Shown here one piece after another: positions 35,561-47,705 of a stretch of 64,000 bases of DNA. The DNA is from Solanum dulcamara. Taxonomy: Eukaryota > Streptophyta > Magnoliopsida > Solanales > Solanaceae. The notes under the pieces are model-generated. The model worked only from the letters and a program-made list of their open reading frames with translations. It made no database searches and had not been told where the DNA came from. The stretch spans positions 2,797,501 through 2,861,500 of the forward strand of contig NC_077240.1 of NCBI RefSeq assembly GCF_947179165.1. Reading direction: 5' to 3'. The translations under genes and the position numbers were made by a program. Numbering within the stretch: position 1 is the stretch's first letter; each line of letters begins with the position of its first letter.

Positions 35561-36076
35561 TATCCCAAATGAACACTACTTACTTAAATATAATTTTCTT
35601 TAAAGTGATATATAATATAAAATTTATTTGTTAATGGTCATTGATTGATATATATTAGTTAAACTCGATCTATAATATAAAAAAAATTCACTTGCATAAC
35701 AATACAATCAGATCTTTTGCTGCGCATTATTTGTTATCCACCGTTGAATCATCAATCTCTCTTTTGCTGCTTTTTCAAATATATCTGCATCTTTTGTAGC
35801 AAATGATTGATTTCCTAATATCATTTCACCTTTCTTTATCAAGAAACTTGAATCATGGCTTTGGACCATCCATCATGTCTTTTTTAGCCTTACCATATTG
35901 AAACGGTGCTGGAGGTTCAATTCTCAACACTTCATACACCGTTGATTTAGTCAAACTCATCTTGTTGACTGTTGATAGAGTGATGATCATCGTGATTTCA
36001 TTTGCTAGCTGTTTCTTGAATGTGTTGAATATTGATCTTAATCAAACACATTCTCGACTTGCTTCATTGATATCTA

Positions 36077-37411
36077 TTATCTCTGCATGATTTGAAAAAG
36101 TGGCAACCATAGTTTGCTTTGTTGAACGCCATGATATAGCTGTACCACCACACGTAAATAAATAGTTGTCTGCGATCGACCTTTATGAGGATCAGAAAAA
36201 TATCCCACGTCTGCGTAACCAATCAATGGTGATATGGATTGATTAGAGTAAAATAATCCCATATCAATGGTCCCTCGGAGGTATCTGAAAATATGTTTAA
36301 TTCCATTTCAGTGTCTGCGCGTTGGAGAAGAACTAAATCTTGCTAACAAATTTACTGAAAAAGCTATATCTGGTCTAGAATTGTTGGCAAGATATATTAA
36401 TGCACCAATTGCACTAAGGTATGGTATTTCAGCACCAACAAGATCTTTATCATTTTTATGAGGTCGAAATTGATCTGTATTAATATCAAGAGATGTCACA
36501 ATCATTTGGGTACTCAATGGATGTGCTTTATCCATATAAAACCTCTTTAAAATATTTTCAGTATATATTGACTGATGGACAAATATCCCATTTGTAAAAT
36601 ATTTAATTTGTAGACCAAGACAAAATTTTGTCTTTCCAAGGTCCTTCATTTCAAACTCTTTTTTCAGATATTTTACTGCCTTTGATAGTTGTTCTGGAGT
36701 TTCAATAATATTCAAATCATCAACATATACTGCTATTATGACAAATTCAGATCCAGACCTTCTCATAAAGACACAAGGGCAAATTGAATCATTTTTATAT
36801 CTTTTTTTAGCAAATATTCGCTAAGATGATTGTACCACATGCGCCTTGATTGTTTTAACCTGTATAAGGATTTCTAAAGCTTTATTGAGCAAGTTTCTCC
36901 AAAATCTTTCTATGCTTCAGGCACTTTGAACCCATCGGAAATTTTCATAAAAAGGTCTTGGTCCACTGAGTCATATAAATAGGCCGTGACCACGTCCATT
37001 AGGTGCATTTCAAGCTTTTAATGAATTGTCAAATTCATTAGATACCTAAAGGTAATTGTATCCACCATAGGGGAATATGTTTCCATATAGTCAATGCTAG
37101 GTCTTTGCGAAAAACCTTGGGCTACAAGTCATGTTTTATACCTTACAACTTTACCCTTTTCATTTTATTTACGCACAAAAATCCATTTGTACTCTACTGG
37201 CTTGACACCTTCAGGTGTATTATTGATCCGAAAACTTCACATTTTTAAGTGAAGTTAACTTTTCTTGAATTACATCCTTCCACTTTGGCCAATCATTTCT
37301 CTGTCTGCATTCATCTATAGATTTTGGTTCAAGATCCTTATCTTGTTGCATTATTTCAATGGCAACATTATAAACAAAAATATTATCGACCACAATATCA
37401 TTCGGTTCCAC
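36077..37411 (-). pseudogene. copia A reverse transcriptase and RNase H
   Basis: The 36766-36308 frame (152 codons) holds the polymerase site YVDD, then KDLGKTKFCLGLQIKYF, a normal copia RT connection, and YLANNSRPDIAFSVNLLAR. 36262-36077 carries RNase H. 37411-37220 holds a WPKWKDVIQEKLTSL RT N-terminus. In-frame breaks separate them. Confidence 0.8.
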
Positions 37412-37832
37412 TATTTTCCTATCGAGACATAACTTATTGAGATTTATTCATTCTCATTATTTTCAGGTACTTAGACCTCCTTGGTGGTATCACCATTTGT
37501 TGTGTCTCTGGGCTCTTCTTGAGCACCTGCCTCCAAATTATGACCATCTTGATCATTTATTCCTTTCCTTTTTTGCGGATTTTTATCTTTGAAACCAATT
37601 GGTCTTTCACGTTTTAAGCGTGGCCTAGACTTATTTGCCTGAAGAAGTTGTCCTACCGGGGCATCAACTCAAACTTGAGCATTAGCAGCTAAATATGTGA
37701 TTTAGTAATCCGTGGAAGGTTAGTAAATGCATCCAGCAGTTGATTTGCAATATTCTGCAAATAAATTATCTTTTGAACTTCTTGCTCACATTGATTTGTT
37801 CGAGGATCTAAATGAGATAGTGGCAACGAATT

Positions 37833-39074
37833 TCAATCTATCTCATTTTTCAACTGCTTATGTTCTCCCCCTGATGTTAGGTACACTGATTCATCAAAAT
37901 GACAATCAACAAATCTTGCCGTAAATAAATCTCCAGTCATAGATTTTAAATATTTTATAATAGAAGGAGATTTATACCCAACATATATTCTCAATCTTTT
38001 TTGGGGACCTATCTTTGTGCGGTGAGGTAGAGCAATTGGGACATATACTGCACACCCAAATATTCTAAGATGGGATATATTTGACTCCCTTCCAAACGCC
38101 AACTGTAATGGGGAAAATTCATGATAATTTGTTAGCCTTATGCGCACAAGTGCTATTGTATGCAAAATAGCATGTTCCATACTAAAACAGAAAGTTTTGT
38201 CCTCATTAGCAATGGTCTAGCTATCAATTAGAGGCGTTTAATCAATAATTCTGCTAAACCATTTTAAGTATGAACATGAGCGACCGGATGCTCAACTTTT
38301 ATTCCAACCGACATACAATAATCATTAAATGATTGAGATGTAAATTCATCAGCATTATCAAGATGAATTGTCTTTATTGCATAATCTGAAAATTGTGCTC
38401 TTAACCTTATAATTTGAGTTAACAATCTCGCAAAAGCCATGTTGCGAGTTGATAATAAGCACACATGTGACCATCTTGTAGATGCATCTATTAAAACCAT
38501 ATAATATTTAAATGGTTCATATGAAGGGTGAATTGACCCACATATATCACCCTGTATATGTTCCAGAAATGCAGGGAATTCAATCCCAACCTTAGTTGCT
38601 GATGGTTTAATAATTAGATTGAAGAATTTTTTGATTCTTCAAAGTGTGTCTATGTTAATTCTCAATAATTCTGCAAATCATATTATAACTGGGATGGCCC
38701 AACCGATCATGCCAGATGATAAAATCATTAGAATTAGTAAACCTTTTGTTTACTATGGCATGTGATTCAATAGTATCAATATTTGTATCGTACAATCCAG
38801 AAGAAAGTGCAGGTAATTTTTCGTGCAAAATTTTCTTCTCCATATTTATTGTAGTAATATAAAGATATTCAACATTTTCTTTATTTGCAGTCTCAATATG
38901 ATAGTCATTTTGGCGAATACCTTTGTAACTTAAAAAGTTTCTTTGGGACTTACTATAATATAATGCATTATCAATTATCAATATCGTTCCTCCAGGTAGT
39001 AATAAGGCCGCTTTTCTAGAACCTTCAATCAATTTTGTACTACCAGATATTGTATTGACATAAGCCTTTTTCAT
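37833..39074 (-). pseudogene. copia A integrase and GAG-pre-integrase
   Basis: 39074-38655 (139 codons) covers the protease-to-pre-integrase linker and ends with HDRLGHPSYNM. 38500-38264 holds the integrase core start (MVLIDASTRWSHV, HLDNADEFTSQSFNDYC, with G-E-F changed to D-E-F). 38180-37833 holds the C-terminal integrase part. Stops separate the frames, so the protein is not made intact. Confidence 0.8.
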
Positions 39075-39785
39075 AATTAAATGACAAAAATATTTTCTTT
39101 TCTTTTAATATTGTATGAGTTGTGGCACTATCCAAAAGGCACATATCTCCATTATTCATCTTGAATCCAATTGAAGATTGAATAATTTATTTATCTTCAT
39201 AAAATAAAAATACATTATAAGAAATAAGTAATAAAAGCAATATGCACATAAGTTAAGTTAAAAGGTATGATGTACTAACATGTAGTAACGTAATAAGGAA
39301 TGAATCACGAATTAATGTAGTAGTGATAAATGTAATGATTATATAAAAATAGATACAAATACGATGGTATATGATTGATTCAGCATAAATAAAAATATAT
39401 AATAATATGGCGTGCAATTGATGTATAAGGTTGTAAAAGAATTAGAATAATGTAGAAAATGTGCTATAAAAACCTATGAAAATGAAATAACAGAAAGTGT
39501 ATATTTTAAAAATAATCATAAGTCCCTTCTACATAGAAATGTGAAAACACGATAAATCAAGGTACATAAAAATGACAACATATTGAAAATCATACAATGA
39601 AATTAACATCAATTATAATCCTTAAAAAAGTCTTCAACCTTTAAATAAGTAATATCATTGAAGTCATTAAAAACGTCGTCCTTCAGAGCCAGATTTGTTT
39701 CAATATTATTATTATGTGAACTAGACACGCCTAAATATTGCTTCAATATTTCCACCAATGCAACCATTAATTTGGTTGATAACAG

Positions 39786-40385
39786 TTAAAAATGGATAAA
39801 AACGGATGGAGAGTATTATCTTTGTGGGGTCCACAAACTAATTATTATTGGTTGGAAAATTCAGAATATAGATTTTGCAAGTTGCACTAGTAATCAGTCT
39901 ATTGATCTAACTATAATTTGACTTTAAAAATGGTGAAGATAATTAAGCTTCAGCTTCTTTCCGTTAGTGAAAGAGAAAAAGAGCAGATCATGTATCCTCA
40001 CACCTTCCTAACATTTTTTGTTTCAGCATATTCTTTTTTTGAGAAGCTTTTTATAGAAGGTAACGAATTATGCAAAAAATAAATAAATTGTTCACATGAA
40101 TTGCACATGTTTTTGTAGGGTTCCTTAATTTTTTTGAGAATATCTAACTGAATGATGAAAATTGTTAACTTTCAAATACTTGAAGGATATTTTCTGTCAA
40201 AACATATAATTTAAAGACGTAATTTAAGTTTGGGGTATAGTTTAAGAATGTTTTTGGCCAAAAACTCACCTATGATCAACATTTATTCATTTGAATTATA
40301 AAGAACAAATACAATAAATAAATATAATACAATACAATCCAAATTAATAAAATTCAATACGAGAGATCCAATGCACACACTTTGA
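39786..40385. other. 3' flank of the CYP74D copy
   Basis: The stretch lies between the broken gag end of copia A and the CYP74D stop codon. No gene is seen. Confidence 0.5.
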
Positions 40386-41900
40386 TCACACAGATGCTTT
40401 AGTTAATGTCTTGATAGCAACATTTGGTGCACGAAATAGGGGTGTAATTTCCACGGTGAACGTATCGTATCTCATGAAAAACTCCACCAAAATTAACCTA
40501 CCCAATAGGTGCACCATGTCTTTCCCTGGACATTGCTTGTTGTCTGGTGCTGGTTCCTCCGTTGCCCTTCCATTAGACCATAGAACATGTTTCAGCATTT
40601 TCTCACCATCATTCATGAACCTATCGGGAACGAACTCATCAGGATTCGCGAAAATTTTAGGGTCCCTAGTAGCCATGGGTTGATATCCAACGACGAATTG
40701 TCCTTTATTGATCTTGTAAGACGCATCGTGGCTTTGGACCATGAAGTCTTTCTTCGCCTTACCGTACTGTAATGGTACAGGTGGGCGAAGCCTCAATGTT
40801 TCGTAGACTACAGATTTGACCAAACTCATTTTGTTGATTGCTGATAATGTGATTGCTCCACCTTCTTCCTTAATAGCGGTCCTGATTTCGTTAACTAGTC
40901 GTGTGTGTAGACTAGACCCTGCTTCTCCCACAAACCTAATTAATCACATGAGAGAGAAAAAAGAACATTAATGACTGCTGTAATCAAAATTTGTATATTT
41001 ATTCCGATAATACTGACCTTAAGAGATGAGGAAAGAAAGCGTTCAAGCCGGCGAACATATTGATCCCCACGAGAAAAAGCATGTTATGTACGGCTTCTTC
41101 TCTTTTGATTCCAAGTTTTTCGGCTTCATCCAACATGGACACTGCAGACTTGCTAAATACATCAACAAGTTTGTTGTAATCACTTTTCACAAAACCAAAT
41201 GGTATTAGAAAATTATGGAAGAGGATATCTTCTATGAAGTTTGGAAGTTTCTTCGCGCTCAAGGATGGAATTAGCTGTGGGAAAAGCCATTTACGAAGAT
41301 GTTCCGGTCCTTGAGCGCCAAGAACTGTATCAATCGGATTAGTCTGATCACAAAGCAAACGAAAAATGAAACCAAACGTCATAGTGGGGAGGAGGGCGTT
41401 GAAATCCGATTTCCCCTGTTCGGTAACCTGTTTTTCGAGATTATTAAAAAGGTGATCAGACAATGAGCTCCTGAATAGAGGAATGAATAAGTTATGTCTC
41501 TTTGCGAACGAAGAAATAATGTAGCCTTTTAGTGCGGCATGGTTCGGATCTTTCGTATCGACGAAAGCAAGGGGACGATAACCGCCGTAATATTCTTTAC
41601 CGGGCTTAAATGTACCACCAAGAGTGTCAGTTTTGTCGATGAGGGAATTATCAAACATGTAAACAAAACTGGTGGCATCTAGAAATGCCACCAATTTGTA
41701 GTCATTAGAGGTGAATGGACCTGGTGCCATGTTGATTTTGACAACAGTGGATTTGTATTTTTCAGCTTTGTTATGGAACCAAGCATCTTCACCTTGGTTA
41801 TAGAAATAATCGTATCGATCTTTAAGCGCGCTAATTATAGGGAAACCATAGTCCCCAGGGATTTCATGAACCGGAAGTTTGATAATTCAGAGCAACTAGC
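40386..41900 (-). pseudogene. DES: divinyl ether synthase-like CYP74D, 5' end destroyed
   Basis: Two exons on minus: 41900-41018 and 40935-40386, with an 82-bp GT..AG intron. The body is intact and strongly like solanaceous 9-divinyl ether synthase: PPGPF-type MAPGPFTSNDYK, GKEYYGGYRPLAFVDTKDPN, FAGLNAFFPHLLRFVGEAG (the AOS-type GGMK block is replaced, as in CYP74D) and the heme Cys in PDNKQCPGKDMVHLLGR. Such enzymes turn 9-hydroperoxides into colneleic/colnelenic acids. The start is gone: coding sequence begins at S-S-C-S-E-L-S-N exactly where copia B ends (~41900), and a one-base loss after that shifts the frame before P-V-H-E-I-P-G-D-Y-G. The next in-frame ATG (41730) would give 420 residues instead of about 478. 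A truncated protein cannot be excluded. Confidence 0.88.
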
Positions 41901-43452
41901 AATTTGTATTATTTCTTATCTCTTAAAATAATGTGTGTTGTGGCACTATCAATAAGACACATATCATCATAATTGATTTTGGATCCAACGGATGACTGGA
42001 GAATTTTCATATTCTTTATAAATAAAAGATACATTGTAAGAACGTGAAATACTAACAACATAAAAACTTTAAGAAATTGTACTGTCTTAAAAAAAATCCT
42101 ACGAAGTACACCATAATATCAAACATTATAAAAAAACAGTAACTATTTTTATAAGATTTATTCCCAGTTAGATGATTAATTTCTCAGTCAATATTCATAA
42201 AGTCTTCAGCTTTCAAATGAGTAATATTTGGTAGATCTCCAAAATCTTCATCTTTATAAGCAAGATTTGCCTCAATATTTTCATGTTTATTTGAGGGGGT
42301 TGCTTCATCATCATTTCAGAAATTCAAGTATGCCTCCACATTATTATCTTTTTTTAGGGAGGCTTGATAAAGTTTCAAAAAATGATCGGGCGTACGACAT
42401 TCACGTGCCCAATGACCCTTCATATTACACTAGTGGCAAATATTAGATTTACCCCTGGAAGGATTATTTTGAGGAATTTTATTGTTCTCATGTTTATTTC
42501 CATCATGATGACGATAATTTTTTCGTCCTCTACCATGTCCTCGTCCACGTAAATGACCACAACCGCGATAATTATTTTATCTTGATTCAAATTGATTATG
42601 CGCTGCTACAACATTCGCTTCAGAAAATGGAGTAGAGCTAGTGAGACGGGCTTCATGATTTTTCATCAGCATAATATTATTTTGCTCAGCCACAAGTAGG
42701 CATGTTATTAATTCAGAATACTACTTAAATCCTTTTTTCACGATATTGTTGTTGTAGCAACACATTTGAAGCGTGAAAAGTGGAAAGAGTTTTCTCAAGT
42801 AAGTCATCATCAGTGATAGAATCTCCACATAATTTTAACATGGAACTTACCTTGTGGATAATAGAATTATAATCTGTCACAGTTTTAAAATCTTGAAATC
42901 GAAGGTGTATTCAGTCATATCGGGCTTTTGATAACACCGTAAGCTTCCGGTGGTGATACCGTTCCTTCAAATTAGTCTATAATTCAAGAGGGTCTTTAAC
43001 AGTTAAATATTCTGTTTTTAATCCTTAATGAATATGATGAAAGAGAAAAATCATGGTCTTTGCTTTATCTAGGGTTGATGTATTATTATCTTGTTTAATA
43101 GTATCAGCAAGACCTTTAGCGTCAAGGTGAATTTCAACATCAAAGATCCATGATAAATAATTTTTTCGAGCAATGTCAAGTGCCACAAATTCAAGTTTTG
43201 ATAAATTTGACATGATAAAACTGAGATAGAAATTAATTTAGAAATAATAAAAACAGCTAAAAATAAAAATTTTCAGTAAATATACCTGATATAAAAGTTA
43301 ATATATCTGAAAAATAATATATCTGAAGAAAACTTGAACTTCATGTTGATAACGTGTTATGAAAAAGGGCAATTTATAACCAAAGTAAAATGACATGCTC
43401 ATCAATTTGGTGGTGGATCCCATTACAATACATTCACCTACTTTTCTTTAAC
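41901..43452 (-). mobile_element. copia retrotransposon B fragment (5' part: LTR end, gag, protease start)
   Basis: It is nearly the same as 56620-58156 of copia C. The minus strand shows an LTR remnant (43452-43355, ending TTTTTCATAACA), a leader CGTTATCAACATGAAG, a gag start (SNLSKLEFVALDIARKNYLS, 43213), degenerate gag with zinc-knuckle region (~42540-42360) and the linker to protease at ~41990. It stops at ~41901 against CYP74D. Gag is broken by shifts. It shares with copia C the same loss of the LTR start, so the two are duplicates of one insertion. Confidence 0.85.
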
Positions 43453-45393
43453 AAAAGGCACGTTTTTCACTCTTTTGGTAATTATATTTGCTTACAATGG
43501 ATTGTTTGTGGTTAGGTAAACAGTATGCGGTGCCTTATTTTTCTAAATTATTTTTGTTGTTTATGGGGTTTGGTATTGAGGGGTATGGAAAGGAAAAGAG
43601 TACGTAAGACATATAATCAATCTTTATATATATTTGGATGTAAAAATTAAAAATATAGCTCTAATACAGTAATACTAATAGGTAAACCCCAAATTCTTAT
43701 TTTTTTTTTCTTTCTATTCTATACTTATAATCAAGTAGACTTTTCTTTTCTACTATTATAAAAGAGTTCAGTTGATATTGATATCAACATTGTCCTTTAT
43801 CAATTTATGGAGTCTATTTTCGTCATTTTAGTTACTTGTCATATTATCTCATCATATGCTGTTTCCCCGCAATATCACCTTTCCCCAGCTTTGTATTAGG
43901 ATAAATGTTTAGTTTGTGATAGACGAATTTCCTAATAATATAGAAGATAAGAGACGATTGATTACAAATAGTTGATGATATATTAAATTGTGATAATTAA
44001 GTTTCAGAAAATAGTAAAATTAAACTTAAAGTTAATTAACATGAGAAATTAAGAGTAAAACTTAATTACTGAACTGACTTATTACGTGTTTGCCTCATCT
44101 AGTAACTTTTACAAGTACCACAACATGTGAACTCTAGGAGGAATAAAAACCCTACACCCTAGTGGAGTAGGAACGATCATTTCACCGTGTTTTTATTTTA
44201 CTACGACTTTGAAACCACATCCAACTATATAATACTGTTAAGAATTTATAAGGCACGTGTTTCACACTTTTGGTGATTATATTTGCTTAGAATGAATTGT
44301 CTTTGGTTAGGCAAACAATGCCAATATGTTGTTGTTACACACATGTTCTACATGACATAATACACGTATGACACAAATTGTCATATAGAATACATATGCC
44401 TATTTGTTCAATTTGTACAAATTTAAGTGTCTACTTAGATTGTGCACGTTCAAAATTGAAGGACATATATATCAGCTAAGGTCACGTTAAATGACACATC
44501 TATATATTATACATGCCTTGTATCTTACATGCATGTGGTTCCTGTTGGGTTTAGGTGAAGTGTGAATGAGAAATACGAATTGGGAAATGTGGGGGAACCA
44601 AGTAAATGAAAAATGAAAAGTCATTTCTCCCTCATTAATAGAAGAAAGAAAAAGTTTTGTCCTTATATTAGAAAAAACTTTCTTTAACTCATAAAGGGTT
44701 AAGTAGAGAGTGCCCTCACGCACCGTTTCCTACAATGTTAATGTAAATTAACGAGTTCTATGGCAGAATCCGTCGGTACTTCTTTATAATTGTCATCAAT
44801 TTTTGCTTGGACACTTTAATTAAATTTTGTTCATTTTAAATATCTCAATTAGGATTTTGCTATCTCATTTTGACACTTTTTGTAATTTTTCGAATACAAA
44901 TAGTTTCCTTATGGAGAGCTTATGGGTGAAATATGTGAACAAAATGAATGACTGTCGGTCGTATAAATTTCATAGGTCATAAAAATACCACCGTAGATTG
45001 CATCAATGGGCCATGGATTGCCGTTGTCCAAGAAACCAAAATTTCACCCTCTTTGACCTATGAAATTTCTTTGACTTTTGTCTCATGAAATGTCTCTGCA
45101 TTGAGAATGTTTACGGTAAAATAGACATTACTTTTTATTACAAAGTGAGATGAACGAGCAATTTATTTTTCTGGAAACAAAACTCGCATATCTTTCATTT
45201 CATTTTATAGGTATTTGATTCTCTAACTCATCATATATAAGGATATATGCTCATTCAAAGTATGATTATATTCAGGATCGCTTGAAATACTCCATCACAA
45301 CGACTTTACCTTTAACTTTTGTTTTAAGTCTCTCTTTAGCATGTAACTTTGGTTTAACACTTCAAATGATGATTTAATATCAGGGTTCCTTTA
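43453..45393. repeat. duplicated flank of copia B, paralogous to 58157-60092
   Basis: It matches 58157-60092 almost base for base, with scattered substitutions and small indels. It also contains an internal repeat: GGCACGTTTTTCACTCTTTT near 43458 and GGCACGTGTTTCACACTTTT near 44250, each followed by GGT(A/G)ATTATATTTGCTTA. No gene is recognised; the 44723-44487 frame has no motif. Confidence 0.8.
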
Positions 45394-46882
45394 TATCCAC
45401 TAATATATGCACTTAATATTTTATTTTAATAATAAAATGCATATACACCAACATAAAGTATCAAGAATGATAGGGTAATTACCTGAAAAATAGAGTGATA
45501 ATCTTTTATAATGATATGTATAAGTTTAACCATATATAATTTAAACACATTAAAAAGAGGGTGCAAATTTTAACTTATAAAAACTGGGAGTATACAAAGA
45601 ATAAATTCTTCCACTATTTACCAATTATAGTAGGCTATATGCCTTATTCCCATACTAGTAAATTCTATTTTATATGAACATAGGATGTAAATAGGACGGG
45701 GTAGAGCAAGTGTTGACCCGCTAAATTTTTAATCCGCCTTAACCTTCCCCATTTAGCATATTTTTTAAAAATTATCCTGCCCCCCCTGCCCTATTGTGTG
45801 TGTTTCTTCATTTGCAGTATGCATTTAAATAAAAATTACTTAAAACAAAAGGTCATCATGATTAGTTGGTTATAAAAGCAAGTAATAGTATTAGTCAAGC
45901 GATGATAAAAATAAATATTATATTATTAAATATTTCAATTTTTTATCCAGCATTCTATAGTTAATTTTTTTAAAGAATCATCGTGTAACACTAGAGTCAC
46001 GTAAAGTATAAAACTAAATAAGCATTAAAGAAGTTCCTAATGTTATATATAAACAAATAATATAGTATCAATTACTATGATAGTTTTTAATTGCCAATGC
46101 AATACTACAACTATAAAAATAAAATTAAAAAAAATAGATATTCGAAGTAATTTTACTAAGTAAAATGAAAATATACATCTATTTAAGTGTTGAAATTTGT
46201 AGGGAAATTCACAAATTTCAGAAAGTTACAAATAAAGTTCAGATGAAAAAAATGGGCCAAAAGGCCCAATACACTACATACCCTTGTCCTGCCCATATTT
46301 TAATTTTTGAAAATATAAGTTTTGATCCGTCCTGCCCTACCCTATCCTATTTAAGCATTGCCCTGTTCTGCTCTATTAGGCCTTTGTCCTGCCCCGTCCC
46401 AATTTTCATTAAAGTGATATATAATATAAAATTTATTTGTTAATGGTCATTGATTGATATATATTAGTTAAACTCGATAATAATATAAAAAAAGATTCAT
46501 TTGCATAACAACACAATCTTTTGCTGCGCATTATTTATTATCCACCGTTGAATCATCAGTCTCTCTTTTGCTGTGTTTTCAAATATATTTGCATCTTTTG
46601 TAGCAAATGATTAATTTCCTAATATCATTTCACCTTTCTTTATCAAGAAATTTGAATCATGGCTTTGGACCATCCATCGTGTCTTTTTTAGCCTTACCAT
46701 ATTGAAACGGCGTTGGAGGTTCAATTCTCAACACTTCATACACCGTTGATTTAGTCAAACTCATCTTGTTGACTGCTGATAGAGTGATGATCATCGTGAT
46801 TTCATTTGCTAGCCGAGCGTGTAAACTCTTTCCTCCACTAGCAACCCACTTGATCAGTGACCATAAGCATTGAACCCTGAAA
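45394..46882 (-). pseudogene. CYP74C pseudogene P2 with intron repeats, duplicate of 34147-36010
   Basis: 46497-46882 is CYP74C exon 2 from its first codons (GGTTCAATGCTTATGG on minus) to the end, with the same internal deletion as P1 and further stops. 45394-46490 repeats the P1 intron contents: the LTR end (CATATACACCAACA near 45450), then the hAT-like unit, but without the MULE-like insert. Exon 3 lies beyond the breakpoint and is missing; exon 1 is not found to the right. P2 keeps the exon 2 start that copia A removed from P1, so neither copy is simply a fragment of the present form of the other. Confidence 0.85.
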
Positions 46883-47368
46883 TTAATTGATATAGCAATA
46901 TTAACTAATTAATCCGTCCAATTCGTCTAAGTTTAAATTTATTGGGTTGACATATATTTTTTAATTTGACCATACGAGTTGATCATAAAGTGATCTGTTA
47001 AAATTTTAGGTCAAAACAGATCTGTTGGAAATAACTATTGAGTTGGGTACACTCATAAGGGGTGCTAATTAGCCTGTTAGTCTATTAGTTTGTCCTCATC
47101 TTTAATCCTAATGTTTATGAATTAATACATTATTATGACCATAAAAAATATTCAATTTTCCACATGAGATGACAACTAGAGGTTACTAAAATGCCCTGCA
47201 TCCCTACATGAAATTTAGGTTATGAACAAGGAGATTCATTCACTTTGTCAGAATTTTCGATAATTGATAACGTGAATCATAATTACTAGAGATATGTTTC
47301 CACTATGGAGAAATACCTAAGTCTCCAAAACTGATATTTTCAAAAAAAATAATTAAATACTCAAGGAT
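46883..47368. other. P2 intron 1 remnant and flank
   Basis: It starts like intron 1 of the intact CYP74C gene, then diverges. No exon 1 sequence is seen before the LINE. Confidence 0.5.
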
Positions 47369-47705
47369 CAAAACAATACAGCACAACAACAACAACCCAG
47401 TGAAATCCCACATCGTGGGGTCTGGGGAGGGTAGAGTGTACGCAGACCTGACTCCTACCAATGTAGGACGGCTGTTTCCGAAAGACCCTCGGCTCAATAA
47501 AAGCATAGAAAAAGGTTAGACAAGAATATTAGAATAAATAAGTAGATGACGAAAACAGTCCAAACAATATTATAATCAAAGCACAAAAACAGTAGATATT
47601 ATTATTGGATAATAACATAAATACCATAAATAGCATACATCAGAGTACAAGAAATCATAGTGCGTTAATACGCCTACGAATAAGGGAGAATAAAATCATT
47701 ATGTA

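Larger units (their letters stand above)
33377..36010 (-). pseudogene. CYP74C pseudogene P1 (exon 3 and part of exon 2; intron filled with repeats)
   Basis: 33377-33475 matches exon 3 of the intact CYP74C gene at 60724-60835 (CATGCGTTACGACACATTTA and ACTGTGGAGTC on minus). 35690-36010 matches its exon 2 (SLTKSTVYEVLRIEPP-like, QYGKAK-like), but the part encoding KAEEFIAERF through YWSNA is deleted and stops are present. Exon 2 ends abruptly at ~36010 where copia A begins, so exon 1 is absent. The former intron 2 (about 90 bp in the intact gene) now holds over 2 kb: an LTR, a hAT-like unit and a MULE-like MITE. Confidence 0.85.
36011..39785 (-). mobile_element. copia retrotransposon A (Ale/Retrofit-like), truncated at both ends
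   Basis: On the minus strand: a gag remnant (~39780-39600), GAG-pre-integrase (WHDRLGHPSYNMICRIIEN, 38710-38655), integrase (VLIDASTRWSHVCLLSTRN ~38500; LQLAFGRESNISHLRIFG ~38090), RT with the catalytic VYVDDLNII (~36720) and RNase H (YADVGYFSDPHKGRSQT ~36200; TKQTMVA). Stops and shifts break it into frames. The left end stops inside RNase H, joined to CYP74 exon 2 at ~36010. The right end stops inside gag and runs into the CYP74D 3' flank. No LTR of its own is visible. Confidence 0.85.

Noticed and set aside
46883..47368. Exon 1 of pseudogene P2
   Set aside because: Searched for the conserved exon 1 end (VFFAG-type) and start; neither is visible before the LINE or after it.
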